Both the position numbers and the translations under genes were made by a program. The notes beneath the pieces were generated by a model. It did no database searches and was not told the DNA's origin. It saw only the letters and a program-made list of their open reading frames with translations. Source: Bolinopsis microptera (taxonomy: Eukaryota > Ctenophora > Tentaculata > Lobata > Bolinopsidae). Taken from it: 64,000 bases of DNA. Position 1 is the first letter of the stretch. Each line of letters starts with the position of its first letter. Below are positions 33,090-44,810 of the stretch, in pieces. Location of the stretch: NCBI RefSeq assembly GCF_026151205.1, contig NC_087079.1, positions 3,428,730-3,492,729 on the forward strand, given 5' to 3'.

Positions 33090-33699
33090 AAACTGATTTA
33101 TTGTTGTTTAATTTTGAATGTATTGAAATTATTATATTAACTGAATTACATTGTATAGACTGCATAGCAAAAGTTTGGAGCTTTGTCTGCTGAAAGTCAG
33201 TTTTGAAACAATTGAATGAAAGGAGAGCTACTGACTGATATCATAAGCTACAGTAGGGAACGTAGTGGTAAGTCTTTGTCAAGTTATACAATTAAAATAT
33301 TGTAACAAGTTAAGTTAGGAAGATTGTTTGTGATTGATATCATCGATTTTCACCTTTTAAGAGTCTAAATTGCAGGAACTCGACATGATGACGTGGTGAC
33401 CATTATATCTGATATTATAACAAACTTGAAAAGTTGCATGCTTTTTACGTAAATGTATGAACCAAAAGTGTTGCTTTTATTGGTGTTTCTTAAAACTTTA
33501 ACTATCACGATCGAATTATAGACTTTAATTGAAGCTAATGGGACACATCTGACCGCAGATTAAACGTTTAGCCGGTGTAGTAGAGACGAAATCCATACCT
33601 CAGAGGTTGCCAGCTAAACCAGTTGTAAGTGGTTCACAATCATTAAAATTGTTATTGTTAAAAGTGCAACGACCTGAGCCTTTGCGCCGTGACATGGAC

Positions 33700-34808
33700 G
33701 GTAACACAACTCGTGTCCGACAGCGAGATCTGTCCGAATCAAACGGCATCTGTCCGAAATCATCATCTGATTTCAACACATTTCCAATTAGAGACATGAT
33801 CTGAACTCATGAACTGTTACTCGCTAATTTGTATACGTAACATTTCCAATTTGAGATATGATCTACCCAATGCTCCGCGTCCGCCATATAATATATGATC
33901 TGCGTTCTTAGCAGTACCCCAAAGGAAAGATCGTCGAGTATTTTCGTCCCATCCAGAGTCCCAGAGCAGCATTGTTTCGTTGTCGGTAGAGAGCATATAG
34001 TTTGCAGGAATGGGGAGCGTTTCCAGATTAGAAAGGTTTCCAGATTAGAAGGGTTTCTCGGGTTCGAAAGATGTCTGTTTGCTGCTTTTCTGCTTCTCTG
34101 TACCATTCTGTTGAGGGGTGATAGCTGGCAGCTCTAGATTCGTAACCCAATCCACCAACTGATTCAGATAAGAGTTATTTCGTCGGTCGATCTCCACCAG
34201 AAGCTTTTCTTTTCAAGTTCTGTTTGCTGACGTGGACGGTCGTTTCAGCATGGTAGGCAGGGTGAGTGCGGTCAGGAGTAGGAGTGATCAGTTGTTTCTC
34301 CACGGTAGAATCGTGCTCTGCAACCCTTTCGGAAATCCGAATATTTCCAGTGGGTGGTATCGTCTCTTTATTTGTCGAAGACGTATCGGAAGCCATTCAG
34401 GACAGGGTTCTCCGGGCCGAGCCTTGTTTGCGTCCAGGGATAAACTGAAGATTGGTTGCAATTGTGGATTGCGATAACTGATCTACATACCGTTATTACC
34501 GCTGTCTTATATGTACTCATGTCCTGTGATGTGATCGACAGCTTGTAAGTTTACCGCTAGGACGATCTGACGTTCCTGTTCTCAACTAGTCAATCATATA
34601 TCGAGGATTATATTTCAATGGATCACATCAGCATTAGAACAATGGGAGCAACGTCACGAGATTACCCGTGAGCTTGTGAAATACGAATGTGAACTGAAAT
34701 TACAATATGATCCGAAATTCGGACAGATGTCGCCAAAAACGACTCCTGTCCGACAGCCACATATGTCCGAAATCCCTAATTCGGCTGTCGGACAGATGTC
34801 GCCCAATC
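33700..34808. mobile_element. Second MULE-type element with 9-bp target-site duplication
   Basis: Lies in the opposite orientation to the copy at 21536. It begins GGTAACACAACTCGTGTCCG and ends GACAGATGTCGCCCAATC, flanked by GACATGGAC at 33691-33699 and again at 34809-34817. Terminal zones carry the CGACATCTGTCCGA motif several times. The interior (minus strand 33807-34106) holds the start of the same transposase, MVQRSRKAANRHLSNPRNPS, now with frameshifts, a duplicated short segment and loss of the DGTF region, so it is a dead, non-autonomous copy. Length 1109 bp. Confidence 0.9.
33807..34106 (-). pseudogene. Broken MULE transposase start
   Basis: Same N-terminus as the copy at 21862-22269 but out of frame after about 35 residues. 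A short segment (TTTCCAGATTAGAAxGG in genomic orientation, about 34021-34052) is duplicated. The text MADAEHWVDHISNWK shows that the region between the histidine-tryptophan-valine motif and the element end was deleted. It cannot encode a working enzyme. Confidence 0.8.
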
Positions 34809-34875
34809 GACATGGACACGGTTGGACACCACCTATACCATTATTTGGTAGATCAACTTAATAGATTTACATGGT

Positions 34876-34975
34876 TTTGACTTACATCTCAAAACTTATT
34901 TAATTTAACTGTTACTATACCTGCCGGCAGGTATAGTAACAGTTAAATTAAATAAGTTTTGAGATGTAAGTCAAA
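34876..34975. repeat. 100-bp perfect palindrome
   Basis: Fifty bases from TTTGACTTACATCTC to CTGCC are followed with no spacer by their exact reverse complement (GGCAG to GAGATGTAAGTCAAA). The centre is between 34925 and 34926 (GCC|GGC). It lies about 60 bp beyond the right target duplication of the MULE copy. Confidence 0.95.
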
Positions 34976-34985
34976 CAGTATTTCC

Positions 34986-35860
34986 TAGGAACAATATTTC
35001 ATCACAAATGAACAAATTGCTCCAAGATACATACAGTTCGAGCTCATATGATTTTCTTCCTGTAAGTATATCTTGTCAAATGTCAAAGAATCGATGTAAC
35101 ATAGTATGTTGTTACACGCTTCATAACTTATCGCAGCAATGTGTACTATCCTACATTCGTTTTCATTTGGTATATACATTCATTGAAATAACTATTGTTT
35201 TTCAGCCAAAGAGTAGTCGAAGATTGAGAGCATTCCTGCTATCAAGAAACCTGTTATCAAGAAGCCTGATATCAAAAAACCTGATATCAAGACATGCAGC
35301 ACTGTCAAATCGGTTAGTACAAGTGGAAAAACTGTTCGTGAACACGTGTCGCCCATCGGGATACTTGGATATTGCCGATTTTATGTGTGATCTCGAGTTA
35401 CATTATATGTCGTCACTCGTCATGCTCAAATCCATCTAAATAACTTGTTTCCAGGCTTGATAATCAGCTGTTACCCGGGTGAAACTACAGTTTATCTTCT
35501 ATCAACGTTTATTGATCTCACAAATGCTTGATGTTTGAATTGCAGTGTCGTTTAACACTAACAGTACTTAAATCACCAGTATGTAAAGTCAAATCACTAG
35601 TATGAAGGCATATCATAGTAGTACATTTTACTGATTTAAATCGAAACCGTCAGATCTTAACGTTCAAAATGTACGATAAAATCTTTACCAAGCCGAGTTT
35701 TACCGAGGTTTTGCAAACATACGATGGAAAACAAACGCATTCCACTGAGTGGAATCCACTCATGTGTAAGACGGAACCAGTCAAATCCCTGTCAAAACTT
35801 CGAGCAAATCTGCACACACTGTAACCAGCCAGGGGAGGTGGTTACAGAAGGAGGCAGTGA
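34986..35860. other. Non-coding stretch
   Basis: A plus-strand open frame of 143 codons (35008-35439) lacks any domain. It includes a small tandem of CCTGxTATCAAGAA units (35236-35293), giving a SRNLLSRSLISKNLISR-like run. I do not consider it a gene. Confidence 0.4.
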
Positions 35861-35866
35861 CGACTG

Positions 35867-36763
35867 TTGACATACATTTTTATTTCTGTTTCACCTGTCA
35901 GACTTCATATCGATACACCGTTGTCTCGGAAGGGGTGTTCACGGTTCAATAACAACGACCATACAATTGTAGACTGTCAGCTTCTGGAAACCATCTTCAC
36001 CAGACTGACATTGTTTGGACACCCCATATTCGAGACAGACGATCTTTCCGAAAGGAGTCCGACAGTCCCCACCTTACCAACAACACCCTAAGGGATCCCT
36101 TCCTACTCTATATGGGCCTGAAGGAGACACCTCTAGACTTCCTGTCCTGTAGAGAGTGTGGGAGGCATTCCCCTGTCATCCTCTTTGATGTGAAAGCAAT
36201 AGATAAAGGCTCTGACGGCAAACCTGATGTCTACCCCATACAATTTGATGACTTGTGGAACATCGATCGTCAAGCAGAAAACCGGATCTAACGTCATCAA
36301 CGGTATGCTTGACATGCTTAAATTAATCAAGAAGGGGACACTGAGATAACGGGTGGAGAGGATAATAGAACACAACACAGATCACTATTCGTTCACTAAA
36401 AAGTTTGTACAGATTGCTGGGAAGAGTGGTGGACTTCTTACACTCATGTGTCCACATGGAATATGTGTAGGGTTTAAGGTCCTCTGCCTGCATGAAGGGG
36501 CATCGGATTACGTTCAGTTCCTTAGATCATGGCAGCATATTCCGTCAATATCTGTTGTGGTCTTTGCTTCCCAAGTGGCCTGCCATGCCGAGAAGCAGTT
36601 CCCTGGTATGCTGCCACCATACGGAGGAAAGCTGGCAGACTCTTCAAAACCGGAGATCCCGCAATTCATCAAATTCGGCGGCGTTATAAACTTCGATGAG
36701 CTGTTGAACCACAAAATTCAATCTGTGAAATCCAACCCTAGAGACCATCCTGTAACCAAGTGA
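35867..36763 (+). pseudogene. Decayed transposase-like gene (HMGXB3/KDZ-type domain)
   Basis: Fragments in shifting frames on the plus strand. The first (about 35886-36087) is unassigned. The second (about 36088-36290) reads DFLSCRECGRHSPVILFDVK before a stop and holds a CxxC pair. The third (36353-36763) reads GGLLTLMCPHGICVGFKVLC then LHEGASDYVQFLRSWQHIPS and continues to LPPYGGKLADSSKPEI. The CPHG, EGxxDY and FxPYGG/L order resembles the C-terminal domain of HMG-box-containing protein 3 and related transposase-like proteins (KDZ-type) common in invertebrate genomes. The expected aspartate after the hydrophobic strand is replaced (VVVFASQVACH). With at least two frame breaks it is a pseudogene. 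The C48 peptidase remnant at 40140 may be its other half. Confidence 0.55.
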
Positions 36764-37083
36764 AGCCACAAGTTACCATATTTATGTCCATAATGAAAGA
36801 TAGAGATTCGGCGGAAAGACAGTGCAGGCTGAGCGCCGCCCAGTAAGCCATAAGTACATCTTATTTGACAGATTTCATTCGAGGTGAATTTTAAAAATCC
36901 ATAAGATATATTTCATCGCTTGAATATTTGTGCACAGCTGCTACGGAATAGAATAAACACATCAATTTGTGAGCAAAATCACAAGGAGCTTAATAGGTAC
37001 AGATATTCATTATATAACATGTCGGGGATGAACTTACTGCTGTCGGTTACATTCATACATCTTATGAGAAACGGCTGCACGAA

Positions 37084-39995
37084 TTCCAGGCCCCCCTATT
37101 ATTAGGGGTCAGATCATACTTACTTACTTGATACTTGATAAGGTCTCCTCGATCATTCGAGTGGCCTGCACCAAGGAATTGCCGCTTATGTCGTATCATC
37201 TCTCTCCAGTGCTTGCGATTTCCTGCCAACTCTCGGACCTTATCAAATACAATGTCTGGATCTCCTGTAAATGTTACTGTGTCTTCCAGGACACAGGTTC
37301 GCCAATTCTTTCTTGGCCGCCCACGTGATCTTCGGCCGTGAGCAGGTGTCCAGTCAAGTAGATACTTTGGTAGCCTGGTGTCCGGCATTCTAGAAACATG
37401 TCCAAACCAGCGAAGACGGTTGGCACTGATGTTGGTTATAACCGGGTTTATTCTTGCCCGCTCCAACACTTGAACATTGCTCGTCCGGTGGAACCATTTA
37501 ATTCGAAGGATTCTCCACAAACAGTTTTGATGGAAAACTTCGAAGCGATGTAGTTGCTTTGAAGTAGTGTTCCAGACTTCGCTTCCATAAAGTAATATTG
37601 TTAGAACCGCTGCAACATATATCCGTATTTTGGTGTTAGTTTGGATATTGCGATTCTTCCAAATATTACCGAGCTGATTGAATGCTCCTGAGGCTTTCTG
37701 GATCCGTGCAGACAAGTCCCGGTCAATAGTCCCATCACTTGATATAATCGACCTAAGGTAAGTGAAGTTGCTGACTTGCTGGATAGCCGTGTCTCCCACT
37801 GTAATGTCCACCGTTGATGCTTCAGTATACGGCCTCTGTGATGTATTCTTGCCGATGGCCATAACCTCTGTTTTCTTCGCATTGATTCTGAGGCCAGCCT
37901 GAGCCGCATGCTTGCATAAAAGATCAGTCGTCTCCTGGAGACCGTCCTTGGTGTTGTCCATGATAGCCAAATCATCTGCATAGTCAGTATCCAAGACGAC
38001 TGTATCCTGACCAAAGCTGGTGGTAGCTCTCTGCAGCACTGCCCCGTGTGACAACACTTTGTTATTCTCAGCCCGCTGCGCAGGCAGGTTGATGCAAACA
38101 TTAAAGATAGGTGGACCCTGAATATCCCCCTGCCCAGAACCAGATGTAACGTCAAACCAATCTGAGAGCTCACCATTATGTCTGACAGAGCTGACGGTGC
38201 CGCAAAAGAATGCTTGCATTATGCGAATGTATTTACAAGGCAAGCCATAATGACTGAAAGCTTTCCAGATAAACTCCCGATTAAGTGAATCGAATGCAGC
38301 TTTAAAGTCAACAAAATTTAAGTACAGGGGAGGTTAAACTCAATGCTGTTGTGAATAATAGTACGGAGCGAATAAATCTGATCAATGCAAGACCTTTTTT
38401 TCCTGAACCCGCACTGATTCTCTCGGAGCAGTTCTTCAAGCCCCGCATTCATCCGTCGCAACACTATTATCTGATAGAGTTTTGATGCCGTGGAGCGTAG
38501 GGTTATGCCCCTATTGTTCGAGCAGAATGATGTATCACCCTTTTTCGGGACAATAACAAAGTAACAATGATACCATTAACCCAATCCTCTGGCACATTCT
38601 CCGTCTCCCAAACACGTGCAAACAGTTTCTCAAGCCTGTCTAAAAGACCAGGAGCCCCATACTTCAGCTGTTCGTTGGAAATTTCATCAATTCCAGAGCT
38701 CTTGTGATTCTTCAGACTCTTTAAAGCCTCAGAGATCTCTGTTCTGCTAGGGGGTAAATCACTATCACTCAGATACGGAAAACATGGTGCGACCTCTAGA
38801 CTGTCTAGGTCTGAAAGGTCCACGTCTCCTATCTGCGGGTTTAGTAGTTCAGCGAAGTGCTCACCCCATCGTTTTCGTTGAGCAGCGGGGTCAGAAATCA
38901 ACTTCTCGGTTTTATCTCTGACAGCAGTTGACTTCCGACTCTTCTTGCCTGACAAGGACTTGATCATCTGCCAGACCTCCCTCTGCTGACCGTGTGAAGA
39001 AGCTGTTTCCAGATCGGCTGCAACCCGTAAAGCCCAGTTCTCATCGTCCTTCTTGCAGCTCTTCTTAACACGCTTATTAGCAAGAGAATACTCAGATCTA
39101 TTGAATCCATCACATGGGCATTTCTGTTTGACCTTACTCCGCTCCGAGATGAGATCCTTTGACTCTTGTGACAAGTGCTGCTTGTCAGATCATTATATGA
39201 CGTATAATTAGTGATGTGCCGTATAATTAGTGATGTGATCCACCAGCTACGATTTACAGAACATGTGAACTCTACCCTATATCTAGCCCAGTTTTACCCC
39301 TTAGTTTTGATTTAAATTAACAAGTACACACACAATACTAAAAGAACAGATATCGTGGAGTTGGGTATGGTAATTCCTTCGCCTCTTAGCGGGTGTCTTG
39401 CCAACACTCAACCTGTCGATGTGAAAGTCGGTAATGACTTGCTGATCTTTGATAGCTCGCACATACTCTTGAACAGAGGGCTTTGGGCGATGCACTCGGG
39501 ATTTAAATCCTCTGTGAAAGCCAGGCAGACTTGAGGGCTGAATCCTTTACTTGTCCTTCTTCCGGGAGTAGATGTATCCATCAGAGTCGAGTAGCTGTTG
39601 ACATCCTGTCCGACCAGAGATGAATTTGGAGAAGGTAGGCATGTTGATAGAATGCGATACTATTGTCTATCATCTTCCAGTATATAATATACCTAAGAAC
39701 ACTTGATCGGCTCACTCCCGTTGCATGCCTTTGGCACGTACGTCTCACATCCCTAGATACAAGAACCCCTCTTTAGCAAGAGCTCCTGTCCCTTATGTGA
39801 TATAGTTATACGAGTCGAGCGGTCAAATCTTAAAGATCATGTTTACTTCTTAATGCACAGCTATGATGTACATGTGAACTCTACCATTTCTAGGTTAGTT
39901 AAATTCTACTGATGGATCACATTACTAATTATACGTCACTAATTAGTGACATGATCTGATCTCCCTGGGCCCCCTAGTAATGAGGGGGCCTGGAA
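37084..39995. mobile_element. Inverted-repeat DNA element interrupted by an RTE-like insertion
   Basis: The left end TTCCAGGCCCCCCTATTATT (37084) continues AGGGGTCAGATCAT, is cut by the retrotransposon, and resumes at 39194 with TATATGACGTATAATTAGTG. The right end, read in reverse complement from 39995, is TTCCAGGCCCCCTCATTACT then AGATCATGTCACTAATTAGTGACGTATAATTAG and GTGATCCA. The arms therefore match over about 90 bp. Without the insertion the element is about 850 bp. No transposase is visible. The interior (39302-39650) has a minus-strand open frame of 64 codons without a domain. No target duplication was found. Confidence 0.7.
37118..39183 (-). mobile_element. RTE-like non-LTR retrotransposon, 5' truncated, frameshifted, with 10-bp target duplication
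   Basis: Flanked by GTCAGATCAT at 37108-37117 and 39184-39193. Read on the minus strand it begins inside the linker before the RT domain (KQHLSQESKDLISERSK). It passes through LKNHKSSGIDEISNEQLKYG, then in other frames KKGDTS, ENQCGFRKKRSCIDQIYSL and FVDFKAAFDSLNRE, then VLDTDYADDLAIM with the catalytic Asp-Asp, NFTYLRSIISSDG and the tail GRRSRGRPRKNW. Breaks in frame occur near 38565 and 38333, so it is dead. The 3' end is a short AAGT/AAGTATC microsatellite (37118-37138), the kind of tail usual in RTE elements. The YADD box, the NFTYLGSxxxSDG phrase and GRPRK tail fit the RTE clade. Confidence 0.9.
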
Positions 39996-40139
39996 GTCGG
40001 CCTCTCGACCAGTCAGTGAGTGGAATAGGGAGTGAAGCCTGTTACCATTCCTCCACTCTTTAGAGTTTATGAAAATAGAGCCAGCAACGAAGATTGATAA
40101 TCGCCTGCTAGTTCCTGTAGCAACTAAATCATCTAGTGA

Positions 40140-40470
40140 GTGCCTGAGGATGGTGACCAGATTTTCGTCTGTTCAAGAGAAGAACATCCAACAGCAAGGA
40201 ATGTGAAATATATCAATGCCATGCTGTGCCAACAGCAGACGGATAACTTCTCGTGTGGACCTCTATGCTTTGGGTTTCTCTGGGCATTTAGTGGTGGAAA
40301 CGACCCCCAACAGATTCTGGTTCAACTCTACGGATATTAGGAAGACCATACTTAAAATCGCCGAGGACGTCAATAATCGCGATACACATCTTGGGAGAGA
40401 AGTGCAAAAAATAAATCCAACGGCAGCGTCAAAATCTCTGGTAACTGTTTCCTGTCAGGCTGTCTGAATC
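40140..40470 (+). pseudogene. Fragment of a C48 (Ulp1/SENP-like) cysteine peptidase
   Basis: Reads YINAMLCQQQTDNFSCGPLC and then FGFLWAFSGGNDPQQILVQL before a stop. After a shift, text such as KTILKIAEDVNN continues. The Gln-x5-Cys-Gly-Pro motif is the oxyanion Gln and nucleophile Cys region of C48 peptidases, which in invertebrate genomes are often carried by DNA transposons. The catalytic His and Asp should lie upstream and are not seen; the element at 37084-39995 separates it from the decayed transposase. Confidence 0.5.
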
Positions 40471-42430
40471 CTTAACAACAAATTACTCTCCAAACCCTGG
40501 GCAACTTCTCTCCTAGCTCCAACTACAACCGAAATACTGTAATATAAGCCCATCACCCTTTTCATCAGTCTCTGGAAAGCCCCTTTAAGTACCTACAGGT
40601 GTATCTATACTAGTATACTCATTCCACTAGCATGTAACATGTTCACGTAATCATTATAATGAGCTTTCCTCACTTCTTCACTTATCACTCAACCCAGCCT
40701 CTCTTCCAGTGCTCTGGATTTGGAGGACTTAATTAATGATACACTCAATTAATATACTTGTTAATTGATCTTTGATGTAATTTCTATTCGGTCTATTATT
40801 TTAATTTTGTTAGTGCATGGAGTGAGTCATGTGTATTAAATTTCGTAATGAAGACTGCTTTCAATTCCCAATTGAATTTGTTTTAGTTCTTAGTACAATA
40901 TTTTAAGAGATTAAGAGAAAAGGAAGTTTTGATACTATGGTTTCGTACACGCTGCTTTGCTTTTAATAACTTCCTGGGTTGATGTTATACAGGTGGGCTG
41001 TGTAGAATAATTTTAAATTTGGGATAGACGTTGCGAAACTATGATCGACCGCCAAGCTTTTGTTATATTTGAAATAATAACAATAATAAATTAAATTATA
41101 AACACTGCTTTTAAGTTGTAAAACTTTTACTCAGCAGTTTGAGAACAACTACAAAAGAACAAACTGATATAAGTGCCACAATAACTCTATCCTAAATTAA
41201 CAGCCTTCCCAGCAATACACGATATATTAATATAACTTAGTAAATAGTACACACTACACAGTATTATGTACTATGCAGTAGTACACAGGCACTTTCAATC
41301 ATTTAGTAACCTGAAATGTTTAGCCATTAAATTATTTTAATGTTATTTTTTACACACTGTTCCGCATGATGTGTGGTATATTAAAGCTTTATTACCGGGA
41401 CTACTGTATTTCTTTTACTTGTTAATCCGACCGACTGCTTTAAACTTTTTTAAAGTGTGTTATCTTCAAATTAATTCTGAGACCCACTCAATCAATACGA
41501 TGCTGCATTCCATGTTTAAATTGTTCATAATTACATTGTTATCTTCATCCATGATCGCTAATAATCTTAATGACATTGTTTGTAATTTAGTACTTCTTTT
41601 TCACTTGTTTACAAAAGAAATATGACTCAAAATTTTTCAGCTCCAGTACCTTGGTCGAGTGAAATCGTTTCTGCTCAGATGTCCGCTGGAGTACTTCGTC
41701 CGCTGGAGTACTTCGTCCGCTGGAGTACTTCGTCCGCTGGAGTACTTCGTAATGTTGTTCTGAGGATGAACAAAGGTAGTACAAAATTTAAGATTGTAAA
41801 TCTTTAGAATCATACTGTCTAGCGCCTAATCGTTCAAAATCTGGCGAGTAACTCATAACTGAGATAATTAAAACCTAATTGAGATTTGAAAAGTTACTTA
41901 CCATTGTACAGTCAAAAATTATATTTTTAATTTCAGCATAGTGATGAGAGAGGGCTATTAATGTGTGGGATTTCTGCTGCTTTGTTACAGTCATCTGACT
42001 TTTTCATTTTTACTCGGTGACTTTCTGAGGAAAGAGTTCTGCTAAAAAAGATACAAAAGATATGCACGCGAGAGATGTTTCCTCTGAGATTATGCTGATG
42101 CCGGATACATCACAAGCACATATTATTCGAACTGCAAATCTGAGAATTTTTTTATAATCCTGAACTTAATTTAAAATCCTTACTTAAAATCAGTTCTCAT
42201 CCAATACTTTACAGATATTGCATCTAAGAGAGTAACAGGACGCTCGCAATATCTTGTATATATATATTTTCTTGTGTTTGAAGTCATTATATCTCAAGTT
42301 TGGCACATATAAATTCTCCCAAACTCTCACACATTATCCGTCATATAGCCTTGTAACTATCTGGAAAGTTTAAAGAAAATCTATCAGTCAGACCTTGAGA
42401 AAATCAAAAATATATTCTAAGTTATTCACT
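40471..42430. other. Non-coding stretch
   Basis: No gene recognised. Contains the 17-bp tandem at 41681-41748 and, at about 42245-42420 in inverted orientation, a unit related to the interior of the MITE at 32673-33089 (reverse complement shows GATTTTCTTxAAACTTTCCAGATAGT and TATATGTGCCAAACTTGAGATAT). Confidence 0.5.
41681..41748. repeat. Four-copy 17-bp tandem repeat
   Basis: Four perfect copies of GTCCGCTGGAGTACTTC in a row. The unit itself contains the palindrome GAGTACTT-like core, so local folding is possible. It produces an open frame on both strands that I treat as spurious. Confidence 0.92.
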
Positions 42431-44225
42431 AAAACACTCTATTTTCGAACTTTTTAACTTTTTATTTTAAACAGATTTATCTTTCTGGTACCAAAATGCT
42501 TTACCATAATAAACGTACGGCGCGAGAACATTTCCTCGTCCAAAGTCTGACAGTTTACAACATGCGTAGGATTCCCTCAAGAGGTGAAAACGTAATCGCC
42601 ACCAAAAAATACGACAAGAAGAAATGTAAATTAATACAACTAAATCCTGTACTACTCATGATATTGATACTATACTAATTATCTCATATTCAGACAATTT
42701 TTTTCCCTGCTCTTGCCGAAGGCAAAAAGATCGTAGGGAATAAGTAATCGGGTTTGGATATATGAGCTATCCCGATGGACCTGCGGTGACGACAAAAGTC
42801 TGCTCCTTCGCAATATAGACCACTCCCCTATAATTAAGTGTATAGGAAGCGTCTGTTATGCTGCGCGTGACGTTCAGCATGTGTTAGTTAATTGCAGTAT
42901 CCAACGCGAATTTCAATTGTTATGTCAAACGATGTCGTTCAAATTAAATTAGCCCAAAATTTGTGCGCGGCGCGGCGTCTAAATATTCGATAACATGCAA
43001 TCCTGCACGCGCGCAATGTCAAATTACGATGAAAATATTGCGTTGCAAATATTAACGGTTTAAGCAGGGAAAATTAATCGTGCGTGGTGTAACCGCGGCG
43101 AAATTCTTGTTACGTCAGACAATCTGTTAATAATAATTAATTGGATAATTATCAATTAGCTAATTAGAAAAAATTAAATCATTTTTGTCGGCTCAAATGA
43201 TGATCGGAATAGCTTAAAGTTAATACACGGAGAAAAGTAGTTTTTAGAAAAACTTTTCAATTACTTTTTTAAAGACTAATTTGAAAATTTCGAAAATTCG
43301 AAATATTTTGTTCGCCAAAAGTGATCAAATTTGCAAAATTTGCAAAATTGCATGAAACGTGGAGAAAAATGCTTAAAAAACTCCGTGAATTTTTTGTTTC
43401 AAGAATACTAAAATCACCAATATTTGTAGTTGAAGTTCAGTAAATCTCAGCAGATTTAAGTAATCAGGAATTACTAAGTGGAAAGGTTTCATTTGTCCTT
43501 GTCTTTTCCAACCGGATATTATCCAACTATCAGTATTTCAATAGGGGAGAGACACGAGAAGGAGAAACAGAAGTTGAACCAGAAGGTTATAGAGATTAAA
43601 GCTCAGGTCTATGAAGACTGATATAAGACAGCATGATCTGAATAGTCCATCGGAACAGAGGCGCCGTGATCTAGAGATGGAGTTAGCTTCTTTTTTAAAA
43701 AATCTGTCTGGTGACTATACTCATAATACGGGAGCAGGGGAGCTAGGGAGGCAATTTTGGAATTTGTTAATTCTTACATTAGAATATTGTTGCGATCATA
43801 GTTTACATCACTGAGTACGCTAGCCTCACGTAACGGGGCATTTCTCAATCTCAAATCTACTCAACAAAATGTTACCATATCAAATTACTGGTGCCAGTGA
43901 GAGGTTCTTCGTATGATACGACCCGGCCCAGTCCACGTGACCCCACGTGACTCTGCTAGCCACCTTCACCATTCACGTGACTACTGGATTGTAAACCCAA
44001 ATCGACAAAAGAGTAGCAGCAACGGAGTATCGTGTCAAAATTGAACAGCGATATTTATTTCTGTAAAAACCTCTATCTTTTGTTTTCTGTTCTTAATCTT
44101 AGCTCGTGGAATTCTCGGTATCATGTATTTGAGTGTTTCTCACAAGCTCAGGGGAAACTCCCTGACTGACAAGTATACCAGCAGGAGAGGAAATAAATTG
44201 GATAATTGCGAAAACGTGGTTTCAG
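42431..44225. other. Non-coding stretch with CACGTG cluster
   Basis: No gene recognised. Three CACGTGA sites within 46 bp (43934-43939, 43944-43949, 43974-43979) lie about 250 bp before the exon pair that follows. A GC-rich CGCGCGG island at 42960-43020 is not obviously part of a repeat. Confidence 0.4.
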
Positions 44226-44810
44226 AACCATTGTGTATTGTAACGGCAAGCAAGTTTTAGATATCACAGCAACCTCTGAAACGTGTGATAGTCTTAAGCA
44301 CGCTGATATCTGGGAAACTTACTGGGGACGACAAGGGAGCAGAATTGAATTCCCATCTGAGTGGGACACAGCATCAGACTCGTATTGTATTGGTTAGTAA
44401 TTAATAGAATTGTTTTGGTTAGTAATTAATAGAATACAATTTGATAATCGAAATTCCATTTTGTATAGTGAATCTGTGAACGTAAGTAAAATAAAAAGAC
44501 TTGTCATTCTTGCAACTAATAGTACTACCATAACCTTCATGATGTTGCACTTGTATATTGTCCAATTCACCACCAATGCAATGGCTGTTTTTTTATAATG
44601 AAATATCATAATACTTGAAGTACTGAAACGTGTCACGTGTTTCAGAATTGTGTTCAAAAGGGAGTTACAGGAACTCCACTATGATGATCATGACAGAGTG
44701 TGTTGGATGTAAAGGTAACACTATCAGTACACTATACACGTGGTGCTGGAATCTGCTCCCCCGGCCCTGCCCTGCTGGCACAATCGTTAACAACCAAAAC
44801 ACACTTTGTG
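44226..44810 (+). pseudogene. Gene fragment: end of a B unit plus one cysteine-rich repeat
   Basis: Two exons, 44226-44392 (after GTGGTTTCAG; ends before GTTAGT) and 44646-44810 (after TTTCAG; ends before GTAAGT), join in phase 1. The first reads TIVYCNGKQVLDITATSETC and then RIEFPSEWDTASDSY, matching VIFRCNGKE and RIKFPSQYDTASDGF of unit B1 in the protease gene. The second reads LCSKGSYRNSTMMIMTECVG, matching LCSAGSYSTDSGCEEC at the start of the cysteine-rich repeats. Order and intron phase are the same as in the protease gene, but on the opposite strand. No upstream protease-like exons and no downstream repeats were found, so it may be a partial duplicate or a gene whose other exons have decayed. 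Confidence 0.6.
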
